Source: Actinomycetota bacterium (lineage in GTDB: Bacteria > Actinomycetota > CADDZG01 > JAHWKV01). From it: a DNA stretch of 48,893 nucleotides. How positions within the stretch are numbered: the stretch's first letter is position 1; each line of letters opens with the position of its first letter. Location: the NCBI GenBank assembly GCA_035759705.1, contig DASTUJ010000107.1, forward strand, positions 1 to 48,893, given 5' to 3'. The notes below the pieces were generated by a model. It was given only the letters and a program-made list of their open reading frames with translations, had not been told where the DNA came from and ran no database searches. Positions 17,861 through 25,727 of this stretch are shown piece by piece. A program made the position numbers and the translations under genes.

Positions 17861-18757
17861 CTAGAAGAAGCTGTAGGCGGCCCGGGCGAGCTTGAAGCCT
17901 TTGCCCGAGGCGAGGTTGGTGCAGGTCACCCCTTGTTCGGACACGTCACACCGGAAGTTCCCCCGCTGGGCCGAATTCCCGTAGCCCAGCGTCACCGGGC
18001 CACCGAGAACGGTGTCGCCCGCGCATACGGTGTGTGCCCCGACGTCCCTGACCATCAGGCCCTGACCCCAGTCCAGGTTGCACAACGGGGGCTTCGGCGG
18101 CGTAGGCCAGTCCTTCTCGGCAATGTCGCATCGAGCGCCCTCGGCGTCCAGGTAACAGCCGATGTTGCCCGAAGGCGTGACGAAATGTTCCGGGCCTGTG
18201 CCGGAGGGGGTTACGACGGTCTGGATGACCACCGGTTCAGTCGGAAAGACCGGAATGGTCGGCTGGGTCTGCGACTCGGTCGGGCTGGGTGAGGGGCTCG
18301 ACCGGGCGGTTGGCTGCGGTGTGTCCTTTTGGGACTGGTCGACGTACCAGTAGAAGATCAGGAACCCGATGATCAAAAGGGCCCACCAGAGCTTCTTGAC
18401 CTTCGAGGGCTTGGGTTTGCCGGCCTCGGCGGGACTTGCTCCAACCGGCACCGTGGGTGTGTCTTCTTTGCCGGACACTGCGGCGCCGCAGTTCCCGCAG
18501 AAGGGCGCCCCGGGGACAAGCTCGGCGCCGCAGTCTAGACACCTGCCGGACGTGGGGGGCGGCTCGGAAGGGGGTGGGGGAGAAGGCGCCGGCGGGGGAG
18601 GCGGCGGTGGAGGCGACTCGGAGGGACGCGGCGGAGGCTCGGGCGGAGGCGGCGGAGGCGGAGGAGCCTCGGACGGAGGCAGCGGAGGCGGAGGAGGCTC
18701 GGGCGGAGGCGGCGGCTCCGAGGGCGGAGGGCCCGGCGGCGGCGGGACGGAGCTCAA
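17861..18757 (-). CDS. proline-rich zinc-ribbon membrane protein with exported DUF6636-like domain
   Basis: 298-aa protein in three parts. First comes a 70-residue polyproline/Ser/Glu tail, then a zinc ribbon (C73, C76, C87, C90). A single transmembrane helix follows (about 123-139, LWWALLIIGFLIFYWYV). The outer C-terminal domain holds FVTPSGNIGCYLDAEG and paired cysteines, resembling the actinobacterial exported domain I recall as DUF6636. The start is not obvious because the frame stays open to about 19060. TTG 18757 is preferred: it shares TTGA with the stop of the upstream gene and has GGCGGGG before it. The longer reading would duplicate sequence read by the 109-aa gene in another frame. 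Confidence 0.68.
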   Translation of the reverse strand: MSSVPPPPGPPPSEPPPPPEPPPPPLPPSEAPPPPPPPPEPPPRPSESPPPPPPPPAPSPPPPSEPPPTSGRCLDCGAELVPGAPFCGNCGAAVSGKEDTPTVPVGASPAEAGKPKPSKVKKLWWALLIIGFLIFYWYVDQSQKDTPQPTARSSPSPSPTESQTQPTIPVFPTEPVVIQTVVTPSGTGPEHFVTPSGNIGCYLDAEGARCDIAEKDWPTPPKPPLCNLDWGQGLMVRDVGAHTVCAGDTVLGGPVTLGYGNSAQRGNFRCDVSEQGVTCTNLASGKGFKLARAAYSFF

Positions 18758-19083
18758 ACCGCACCCCGCCCTTCCAGCCGCCGGCCGTCGACCCAGCCGG
18801 TCCAGCCGTTCCAGCCCCTGACCTCGGCCCACGATCCCCACTCCCGGATCAGCTCCAGCTCCACGCCCGGCTGCAACTGGGCGACCGGCGGCTGGGTTCC
18901 ATCGGCTGCGGCCCACGCGCTCATTCCACCGGCGGGAACCGTGTGGGTCGCCCGCCAGGAGGGAGCCGGGTCGGCAGCCGCTGGAGAGCCAACCGCCTGC
19001 CCCAGCGCGGTGCCGCAGATCAGGCATTGGGTCAGCGCCCCGACGTTGAGCGACCCACATCCGGTACAGACGATGCCCTTCAT
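18754..19083 (-). CDS. zinc-ribbon plus SH3-like domain protein
   Basis: 109-aa soluble protein. The N-terminal zinc ribbon has CTGCG (residues 6-10) and CLICG (20-24). It is followed by a short Ala/Pro linker and an SH3b-like domain with AQLQPGVELELIREWGSWAEV and NGWTGWVDGRRL. No signal peptide or membrane helix is seen. The ATG has GAGGAAGG about 6 nt upstream. The gene lies 32 nt after the 862-aa membrane protein and overlaps the next gene by 4 nt, so all are one operon. The zinc ribbon/SH3 mix suggests a binding or scaffold role; the partner is unknown. Confidence 0.7.
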   Translation of the reverse strand: MKGIVCTGCGSLNVGALTQCLICGTALGQAVGSPAAADPAPSWRATHTVPAGGMSAWAAADGTQPPVAQLQPGVELELIREWGSWAEVRGWNGWTGWVDGRRLEGRGAV

Positions 19084-19115
19084 CTCGACCTTCCTCGCCT
19101 ATCGTTTGCCCACGG

Positions 19116-21704
19116 CTATTTTGTCTTCGAGCTCGACTTCAGAGCCTGAAGCTTCTTGGTGGCCTCGTTCAATCGCTTCAGGTCGTTTGCCCGATCCTCC
19201 TCGGCCTGGACCGCAAGCTCCCTGACGTCGTTGGTCACCGGTTTGTTCGCCTTCTCAAGCTGGGCGACCTTTGCCGATGCCTGGTCGGCGGCTTTCACCG
19301 CGTTGTCGTAGCTGAGCTTCAGTCTCGCCACCTCCTTCTCGGCCGTGTCGATCTGCTGGGCCGCCGCCGTCTGGGCCGGGTCGGGGGGCTGCGGCTTCAT
19401 CGCTGCATCGGCCTTCTTCAGCAGGTCCTCACCCATCTGGATCCCCTTGTCGGTGGCAAAGTCCTTGAACGCCTGCGAACCGGTCACCTTGTCCGCAGCC
19501 GCATCCTTCAAGGTCTTTGCACCTTCGGTGATCTTGTCCCCGGCGTCCGAGAGGGCTTTACCGATTGACGTCGGGTCGATCCCTTTGGCCAGCTCCATCG
19601 CCTTGGCCACCGCGTCGGCAGCGGCCGGCTGCGAGGTGGCGGGGCCGGGAGCGGCCGGGGGCTTGAGTGCCTCCCGGATTCTCCGCTGCTCGTAGAGGCT
19701 CTCGATGTGGGCCTGTTCCGCCCGCAGACGGTCCAGCTTCGCCTGGTCGATCTTCTGCTGGAGGTCGGGGGAGATGCCGCCTGGGCCGGAAGCCTTCTTG
19801 CCCTCCTCCCGCAGCTTGCCCTCCTTGCGCCGGGCGTCGTCGTAGCCCTTCTTCAGGTCCTTCGACCGCTTCTCCGCCTGGTCCAGGTCTTGCTGGGTCG
19901 GGGGCGGCGGCAGCTGCCGGACGATCTCCTCGACCTTTCCGGAGATCGCGGTGCGCGCCTGGTCGACGCCCTCTGCGATCTTCGTGGCGGCGTCGCCGAT
20001 TGCGTCCTTGGTGGAGCCCCACGGGTCCGGAACCGGCGGGGCGGGCGGAGCGGGCCAGGTCTGGGTGACTATGGGCCGGTTGGGGTCGAAAACCGTCTTT
20101 CCGTCCACCTCCTTGGTTCCGAAACTCCCGCCTGCCCAGTTCTCCGGCAGGTTCTCGGGGACCTCGACGTAGGTGTTCCCGTCCGACCCGGTGTGAAGTC
20201 TGGGGTCGGCCCCCAGCCCCTTGAGGTCGCCCGCCAGCTTGTTGGGGTCGAAACCGCCCGCCGGCGGGTCCAGCTGGCCGGTCACGGGAGGTGTGGCCGG
20301 GTGGGTCCAGTTTTCGACTACGGCGATCGGCTGGTCCGGGTCGAGGACCACCTGGCCGTTGGGCAGCGTCCTGGGGTTGCCGGCAATGCCCTTGATCCCG
20401 GGCGGGAGGTCGTTGGGCCAGGGGAGCGGCGCCGTCGGGTCGTAGGGAACGCCCGGGTTGGAGGCCTCCCAGATGCGCTGCCTGGCGTCGTCCCCGCTGA
20501 TGACCCGCTCGTCCGTGACCATCGGGTCGCCGCCCTGCGGAGGAGTCGATGCGGCTCCGGGCGAGGTTACGGATGGGCCGGAGACCGGGCCGACGTCGGG
20601 CACCGCCATCGGCCCCACCGGGTACCCGAGCGGCGGGGTGCCGAAGGGACTGAAGGGCCCCCCGGGCGGGACCGGAGCGTCCGGCGCCGGTTCGGGCGGG
20701 CCGGTCGGGCCGCCGCGGGCCGCATCCTCGAACGCCTTGCGTATTCGGCCGACCAGGTCCCCGATCGCCTTGCCGCCGGCGGCGCCGGCTGCCGCGGCGA
20801 TCGCTCCTTTGACCGCGTCGACGAATATTCCGGTGGTTCCCTCGCAATCCAGCCACTGCTCGGTCTGCTCGCCGCTCAGCACCCCGGCGAGCGTCACCAT
20901 GCACTCGGCAAAGTCGCCGTCGTCGGCGAAGGCGGGGGAGGCTCCGAGCACGATTCCCAGTGCCGCCGGCCAGATCAGCAGTGCGGCGGGCCCGGCTCCG
21001 GGCGCCCCGGGTTTGCGCCCGGAGGCCATCGCGCCGGCCGCGGCCGCGATCGCCAGGACCAGCTTGATCACCGGGCTCTGGATCACAAAGCCCAGGGCGA
21101 GCGCGGCAGCGCCGCCGAGGAGTCCGACGATCGCTGCGAGGGGCCGGTCCAGGGCCCGGGCTCGGCCGGGCGAGATGCGCCCGGCGACCGCCCCCCAAAC
21201 CCGCTGGACCAACCCGGCGAGGATCAGGCCGATGAAGGTCGGCACCGCAAGCAGCACCCCGGTAGCCATAACTGCACCCAGCCAGGGTGCGATGAACTGC
21301 GAGGCGACCAGCCCGGCGGCCAAACCCCACAGAAGGTGGCTGCGGGCGTCCTGCCCGTCGTCCTCGAATATTCTGCCTATCGTCTTCGGAAGGCCGCGGA
21401 CGTCCCGCCAGAACACCTCGGCGCCGACCGCCCGCCGGTACCCGAAGAGGCTGAAGAGCACCATCATCCCGAGCGTCCAGGTCAGCCCGCCGGTGATCGT
21501 GTTGTCGTTGCTGGTGACCGGGCTACCGGGAGGGGCGTTGGACCCGCCGTACCGGCCGGCGATCAGCAGGACGTTGGCGGCGTAGCCGATGACCGCGCCC
21601 ACCGCGGCGGTGACTACGGTCGAGGGGAGGTTTGAGAGCAGCGACCGCTTGACGGCGGAGGCCAGCTCCCGGAAGGTGGCGGGTGCGGCCGGCGAGGAGC
21701 TCAC
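19116..21704 (-). CDS. large polytopic membrane protein with Pro-rich repeats and coiled coil
   Basis: 862-aa protein of unrecognised family. Residues 1-260 hold about six to eight transmembrane helices. The last helix ends in GASPAFA-DDGD (258-260 AFA), which looks like a signal-peptidase site, so the remainder may be released or displayed outside. C268 and C287 could form a disulfide. A Pro/Gly-rich region follows, with two related segments: VVLDPDQPIAVVENW (452-466) and KTVFDPNRPIVTQTW (536-550). Long charged coiled coils are predicted at about 595-690 and 780-862. The GTG start shares GTGA with the upstream stop. It is a possible structural core of the operon. Confidence 0.68.
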   Translation of the reverse strand: MSSSPAAPATFRELASAVKRSLLSNLPSTVVTAAVGAVIGYAANVLLIAGRYGGSNAPPGSPVTSNDNTITGGLTWTLGMMVLFSLFGYRRAVGAEVFWRDVRGLPKTIGRIFEDDGQDARSHLLWGLAAGLVASQFIAPWLGAVMATGVLLAVPTFIGLILAGLVQRVWGAVAGRISPGRARALDRPLAAIVGLLGGAAALALGFVIQSPVIKLVLAIAAAAGAMASGRKPGAPGAGPAALLIWPAALGIVLGASPAFADDGDFAECMVTLAGVLSGEQTEQWLDCEGTTGIFVDAVKGAIAAAAGAAGGKAIGDLVGRIRKAFEDAARGGPTGPPEPAPDAPVPPGGPFSPFGTPPLGYPVGPMAVPDVGPVSGPSVTSPGAASTPPQGGDPMVTDERVISGDDARQRIWEASNPGVPYDPTAPLPWPNDLPPGIKGIAGNPRTLPNGQVVLDPDQPIAVVENWTHPATPPVTGQLDPPAGGFDPNKLAGDLKGLGADPRLHTGSDGNTYVEVPENLPENWAGGSFGTKEVDGKTVFDPNRPIVTQTWPAPPAPPVPDPWGSTKDAIGDAATKIAEGVDQARTAISGKVEEIVRQLPPPPTQQDLDQAEKRSKDLKKGYDDARRKEGKLREEGKKASGPGGISPDLQQKIDQAKLDRLRAEQAHIESLYEQRRIREALKPPAAPGPATSQPAAADAVAKAMELAKGIDPTSIGKALSDAGDKITEGAKTLKDAAADKVTGSQAFKDFATDKGIQMGEDLLKKADAAMKPQPPDPAQTAAAQQIDTAEKEVARLKLSYDNAVKAADQASAKVAQLEKANKPVTNDVRELAVQAEEDRANDLKRLNEATKKLQALKSSSKTK

Positions 21705-22738
21705 GGCCGGGCCTGCGGTTCGACGATCACGAAGCCTCCCGAGTAGGGTTCGTCGGCGATCTTGACCCGCTGAACCACCCGACCACTGAAGCAGACGCGC
21801 TCCCGACCCCCCGCCTCTAGGGGGGTGCCGTCGCCTGGGCCGATTGTGTAACTCCGCTCGTCAAGATTCAAGATGGTGGCGCATCTTTGGGAATCCACCC
21901 GCAGCCACTCCGGGAAAAAGCGCCCGCCGGAGATCACCGCGCTCGGACCCGGAGCCACTTCCCGGCCGGCCCGGACCAGCTCGGGGACGGCGAACGGCCG
22001 GTGCCATGACGCCAGCGCCCCGACCAGCACAGCCAGGGTCCATGCGACGGAGTGGGGACCGACCTCGCGCAGGTGGGACATCCACTCGTCGGCCTTCCGG
22101 ACGACGAGCCCAAGGGCGAGGCCGTACGGGACGTGCGCGGCGTAGGCCAGCCCGACCAGGTCCCACTTGCCGGCGATCCCGTAGAAGTCAGCGAAGGGCG
22201 TGACCACGGTTGCGGATTCGAGCACCATGGCCCAGGCCAGGCCGAACCCCCAGTGCCTGCCCCGGAACAGCGAGGCATAGAAGATCGCAAACCCCACACC
22301 GTTCAGGAAGTGGTAACCCCAGCCGGCAAATCCGGTGAGCGGCGACGACCCGTCGGCGTTCAGGATCAGCAGGCCGTAGGAGTCGATCGGGGCGAGCAGG
22401 CGGAACCCCATCAGTGAAAAGGGCACCCGAAACAGGTCGTACCCGATGGTGCCGATGAGCCCGGCCGTGAAGCCGACCGCGAGCGTCTGCCGGGTGGAAG
22501 GCAGACGCTCGTTCCGGGAGGAGAGAACGGCGAGGGCCAGCAGCCCAATGAGAGCGGGGGCCGCCACCCCCCAGAACCATTTGTGAAATGGGCCCAGGCC
22601 GTAGACCCAGGCGAGCAGCGGAACCACGGAGGCCAGGCCCAGCAGCCCGCAGGCGGCCGCGACCACACCATCGGTAACGCAGGTTTCGCTGCGATTGTCG
22701 ACCGACCCGGGGCGAACCAAGCCTTGTGAGCCCCCCAT
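21701..22738 (-). CDS. polytopic membrane protein, first gene of the five-gene operon
   Basis: 345-aa protein with about seven hydrophobic helices (about residues 25-265) containing GTIGYDLFRVPFSLMG and HFLNGVGFAIFYASLF. A C-terminal extramembrane part of about 75 residues follows (SGGRFFPEWLRVDS). No family is recognised with confidence. An open frame continues upstream to 22885, but that part would cross the tRNA-Phe gene, so it cannot be the real start. ATG 22738 is the first likely start; AGAGGA lies about 13 nt upstream, which is far, so a downstream start is possible. The stop overlaps the next gene by 4 nt. Confidence 0.65.
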   Translation of the reverse strand: MGGSQGLVRPGSVDNRSETCVTDGVVAAACGLLGLASVVPLLAWVYGLGPFHKWFWGVAAPALIGLLALAVLSSRNERLPSTRQTLAVGFTAGLIGTIGYDLFRVPFSLMGFRLLAPIDSYGLLILNADGSSPLTGFAGWGYHFLNGVGFAIFYASLFRGRHWGFGLAWAMVLESATVVTPFADFYGIAGKWDLVGLAYAAHVPYGLALGLVVRKADEWMSHLREVGPHSVAWTLAVLVGALASWHRPFAVPELVRAGREVAPGPSAVISGGRFFPEWLRVDSQRCATILNLDERSYTIGPGDGTPLEAGGRERVCFSGRVVQRVKIADEPYSGGFVIVEPQARP

Positions 22739-22855
22739 TTTGAGATGCCAATCCTCTTGCCGGAACCGCGTGAACGCAAGAGTGAACTGGGGAGGATGCT
22801 GAATTGTCTGTGCGGGGTGGCGCGCTCCCACCCGGTTGCGAGTGAGGGAGGGGAG

Positions 22856-22928
22856 TGGCCAGGGCCGGAATCGAACCAGCGACACCGCGGTTTTCAGCCG
22901 CGTGCTCTACCGACTGAGCTACCTGGCC
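22856..22928 (-). tRNA. tRNA-Phe (GAA)
   Basis: A complete 73-nt cloverleaf. Acceptor stem GGCCAGG/CCTGGCC with discriminator A; D-arm AGCTCAGTCGGTAGAGC; anticodon loop CTGAAAA gives GAA; T-arm GGTTCGATTCC. The 3' CCA is not encoded. TAGTAT on the minus strand (22997-22992) could be its -10. The rest of the 22739-23047 interval holds only this tRNA and flanking promoters. Confidence 0.96.
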
Positions 22929-23013
22929 GGGATGCGGCCTGCACGGCGGGAGAAGACCTTCCGAGCAACCGGTCCAGCGTGCCCAATGAGGATACTACGG
23001 GCAGTCCGGGTGT

Positions 23014-23041
23014 TTGCGCGCCCGGCCGAGGGGTGTACCTT
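23014..23041 (+). promoter_or_regulatory. leaderless-type promoter of the DUF4032 gene
   Basis: TTGCGC (23014-23019), a 16-nt spacer, then TACCTT (23036-23041) exactly 6 nt before ATG 23048. No Shine-Dalgarno sits at a useful distance. This is the spacing expected if transcription begins at the start codon. Confidence 0.45.
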
Positions 23042-23047
23042 CCACTC

Positions 23048-24280
23048 ATGGCCAGAGCGGTCCAGTTCCGGTTCCTCGCGGGCCTCGAGCCCTCGAACCT
23101 GATCGACCTGCCCTGGCACTCCCCGCTCGCAAGCTGGGATCACCCCTCAATCGTCCACCGGACCCGGGGACAGAGCCGCCACGTCGTCAGATTCGTAAAC
23201 GACGGCAGCCGGACCTTCGCCCTCAAGGAGATCGACGAACAGGTGGCACAGAAGGAGTACCGGCTGCTCCGGGAAATCCGGGGGGCCGGCCTTCCGGTGG
23301 TGGAGGCGGTCGGCGTGGTCACCGGGAGGGAGGACGCCGAAGGCGAGCCGATCGAAGGCGTCCTGGTCACCCGGTTCCTCGACTACTCCCTGCCCTTCCG
23401 GTACCTGTTCAGCATCGAGGAGGGCGAGCCGCTCAGCGCGAAGCTGATCGACGCGGCCGTTGTGCTGCTGGTCCGTCTCCACGTCGAGGGCTTCTACTGG
23501 GGCGACTGCTCGCTCTCGAACCTGCTGTTCCGCCGGGATGCCGGAGCGCTGATGGCCTACCTGGTGGACGCCGAGACCTCCGTGCGCCGCCGGCCCATTC
23601 CCGACGGGATGAGGGAACATGAGCTCGACGTCGCCCGGGAGAACTTTGCCGGAGGCCTGATGGACCTCGCCGCGGAGGGCCGGTTGCCGGCCGAGTTCGA
23701 CGTCATCCACCTGATCAACCTGCTCTCCGAACGCTACACGCTGCTGTGGCACGAACTGACCGGCGTCACCGAGATCGACGCCCGGGAGCGTCACCTGATC
23801 GACCACCGCATCCGCCGCCTGAACGAGATGGGGTTCGACGTCGACGAGCTGGTGGTCGAGCGAGACCCCTCTGGGGACCGCCTGAGGGTAATCCCGGCGC
23901 TGGTGGAGGAGGGCCACCACGCCCGGGAGCTCAGCCGCCTGACCGGTCTGGAGGTGCAGGAGAACCAGGCCCGCCGCCTGCTGAACGACATAGCGTCCTA
24001 CGGCGCCTACCTGGCCCGGGTCGAGGACCGGGCGCCCACGCCGCCCATCGCGGCGGCCCGGTGGATCGCGGAGGTCTATCAGCCGATCGTCTCCCAGATC
24101 CCGGAGGAACTGAGGGGACGGCTGGAGCCGGCGGAGCTTTTCCACGAGCTCCTGGAGCACCGCTACTACCTCTCCGAGGCGGCCGGTTACGAGGTGGACA
24201 ACGACACCGGGCTGCGTTCCTACCTTGAGTCCGTGCTGCGATTTCGGCCGGCGGAACAGGCCTTGTTTCCCGACGAATAG
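23048..24280 (+). CDS. DUF4032 domain protein, kinase-like
   Basis: 410-aa cytosolic protein. The N-terminal two thirds resemble a lipopolysaccharide-kinase-like fold: VVRFVNDGSRTFALKEID (lysine strand), then GFYWGDCSLSNLLFRRD, which corresponds to a catalytic loop with Asp and Asn, and LVDAETS as the metal-binding Asp. The C-terminal part is the DUF4032 domain (about 230-400) with ARWIAEVYQPIVSQIP. It may phosphorylate a small molecule or a lipid; no substrate is known to me. ATG 23048 is chosen because conserved sequence begins there and upstream frame crosses the tRNA. Such genes often stand near sugar ABC operons in Actinobacteria, as here. Confidence 0.8.
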   Translation: MARAVQFRFLAGLEPSNLIDLPWHSPLASWDHPSIVHRTRGQSRHVVRFVNDGSRTFALKEIDEQVAQKEYRLLREIRGAGLPVVEAVGVVTGREDAEGEPIEGVLVTRFLDYSLPFRYLFSIEEGEPLSAKLIDAAVVLLVRLHVEGFYWGDCSLSNLLFRRDAGALMAYLVDAETSVRRRPIPDGMREHELDVARENFAGGLMDLAAEGRLPAEFDVIHLINLLSERYTLLWHELTGVTEIDARERHLIDHRIRRLNEMGFDVDELVVERDPSGDRLRVIPALVEEGHHARELSRLTGLEVQENQARRLLNDIASYGAYLARVEDRAPTPPIAAARWIAEVYQPIVSQIPEELRGRLEPAELFHELLEHRYYLSEAAGYEVDNDTGLRSYLESVLRFRPAEQALFPDE

Positions 24281-24290
24281 GGCGGGGTAC

Positions 24291-24302
24291 GCAACCGCTT
24301 GC
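24291..24302 (+). promoter_or_regulatory. LacI-family-like operator before the sugar ABC operon
   Basis: GCAACCGCTTGC is a near-perfect palindrome (one mismatch pair) with central CG, like LacI/GalR operators. It overlaps the putative -35 at 24299-24304. GCAACCGC is repeated at 24301-24308. No LacI gene is in the window. Confidence 0.45.
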
Positions 24303-24327
24303 AACCGCATCGGGCGAAGTCCAGAAT
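24299..24327 (+). promoter_or_regulatory. putative promoter of the sugar ABC operon
   Basis: TTGCAA (24299-24304), a 17-nt spacer, then CAGAAT (24322-24327). It leaves a leader of about 105 nt before the TTG start at 24438, in which no clear structure was found. Confidence 0.4.
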
Positions 24328-24437
24328 GTGGCCTGCAGATTCCGGACGGCCCGCCTAGCAGGGGCGGTCGTTTCCGGGGGGACGCAAAGGATTCGTGTGG
24401 CAATGGGAGCCCGGGTCGCGGTTGAAGGTCTCTCCGC

Positions 24438-25727
24438 TTGACATCACGCCGCCCTGCCGCAGCAGCCCTCTGCCTACTGCTTTTCGGATCGGTTCTGGCC
24501 GGGTGCGGCAGTGAGTCCGGCACCCCCACCCTCAACTGGTACATCAACCCGGACAACGGCGGCCAGGTGGACCTCGCCGAGAAGTGCTCCGACGGCTCCG
24601 GCGGCGCCTATGACATCAACGTCTCGGTCCTCCCCAACGACGCCACCGCCCAGCGGGAGCAGCTGGTACGGCGCCTGGCGGCCAAGGACGCATCCATCGA
24701 CCTCATGAGCCTCGACCCACCCTTCATCCCGGAGTTTGCCTCGGCAGGCTTCCTGCGCCCGTTCTCAGAAGACGAAGCAGGCGAGTTCACCGAGGGGGTG
24801 CTGGAGGGGCCGGTCGAGCACTCGACCTGGGACGACGAGCTGGTCGCCGCTCCGTTCTGGGCCAACACCCAGCTTTTGTGGTTCCGGAAGTCGGCCGCCC
24901 AGCGAGGCGGCCTGGACCCGTCGAAGACCACCGACGCCACCTGGGCCGACCTGGTGACCGCCGCCGAGAAGGCAAACGCCTCGGTCGAGATCCAGGGCAA
25001 CCGGTACGAGGGGTACATGGTGCTGCTGTCGGCTTTGATCTCCTCCGCCGGCGGCGAAATCCTGGTCAACCCGGAGGCCGGGAAGGACGTCAAGACCTCC
25101 ATCGCCTCGGACGCCGGACGCAAGGCGGCCGAGGTCGTCGCCATGATCGCGGACTCGCCGTCGCGCAACCCCGCCATCTCCACCACCGACGAGGAGGCGG
25201 GCAGGGCCGCCTTCCAGTCCGACCGAGGGGGCTACATGGTCAACTGGCCGTACGTCTACGGCGCCGCCCAGGAGGCGGTCGCCGCGGGCTCGCTGCCCCA
25301 GTCGGTCGTAGACGACATCGGGTGGGCACGCTACCCCCGGGTCGACAAGGCCCTGGAGAGCCAGCCCCCGCTGGGCGGGATCAGCCTCGGGATCGGCGCC
25401 TTCGGCGAGCACCACGACCTGGCGCTGGACGCAGTCCGCTGCATCACCTCGCTGGAGAGCCAGACCGAGTACATGGTCGGCGCCAAGAACCCCGCCGCCC
25501 GGGCCGCGGTCTACGACGACGCCGAGGTCCGCGAGATCTTCCCGATGGCCGACCTGATCCGGGAGTCGATCGGGGCGGCCGCCCCGCGGCCCAAGACTCC
25601 GTACTACACCGACGTGTCGACAGCAGTCGTGCGCAGCTTCCACCCGCCATCCTCGGTCGACCCGAAGTCGCCGGAGCGGGCAGCGAAGCTCATCGGCGAC
25701 GTCCTGAACGACCGGGTGCTGCTGTGA
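24438..25727 (+). CDS. extracellular solute-binding lipoprotein, trehalose/maltose-type ABC importer
   Basis: 429-aa binding protein (SBP family 1). The signal peptide ends in the lipobox VLAGC (C23). It is followed by a typical sugar-binding layout: LNWYINPDNGGQ near the N-terminus, a RRLAAKDASIDLMSLDPPFIPEF lobe-1 region, and WADLVTAAEKANASVEIQGN. It resembles LpqY/ThuE proteins that deliver trehalose or related alpha-glucosides. The start is TTG 24438, with GAAGG about 9 nt before it; ATG 24403 is out of frame. The stop overlaps the first permease gene by 4 nt. Exact sugar cannot be read from sequence; the linked glucosidase supports an alpha-glucoside. Confidence 0.88.
   Translation: MTSRRPAAAALCLLLFGSVLAGCGSESGTPTLNWYINPDNGGQVDLAEKCSDGSGGAYDINVSVLPNDATAQREQLVRRLAAKDASIDLMSLDPPFIPEFASAGFLRPFSEDEAGEFTEGVLEGPVEHSTWDDELVAAPFWANTQLLWFRKSAAQRGGLDPSKTTDATWADLVTAAEKANASVEIQGNRYEGYMVLLSALISSAGGEILVNPEAGKDVKTSIASDAGRKAAEVVAMIADSPSRNPAISTTDEEAGRAAFQSDRGGYMVNWPYVYGAAQEAVAAGSLPQSVVDDIGWARYPRVDKALESQPPLGGISLGIGAFGEHHDLALDAVRCITSLESQTEYMVGAKNPAARAAVYDDAEVREIFPMADLIRESIGAAAPRPKTPYYTDVSTAVVRSFHPPSSVDPKSPERAAKLIGDVLNDRVLL

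Noticed and set aside
18550-18745. Possible CRISPR or satellite array
   Set aside because: The short-period repetition is codon repetition of Pro, Glu and Ser, without spacers.
18758-19060. Extended 399-aa reading of the proline-rich zinc-ribbon gene
   Set aside because: The same DNA codes for the zinc-ribbon/SH3 protein in another frame with a clear SD, and a TTGA overlap gives a sensible start.
22739-22885. N-terminal extension of the 345-aa membrane protein to 22885
   Set aside because: It would be translated through the tRNA-Phe gene and has no hydrophobic or conserved character.
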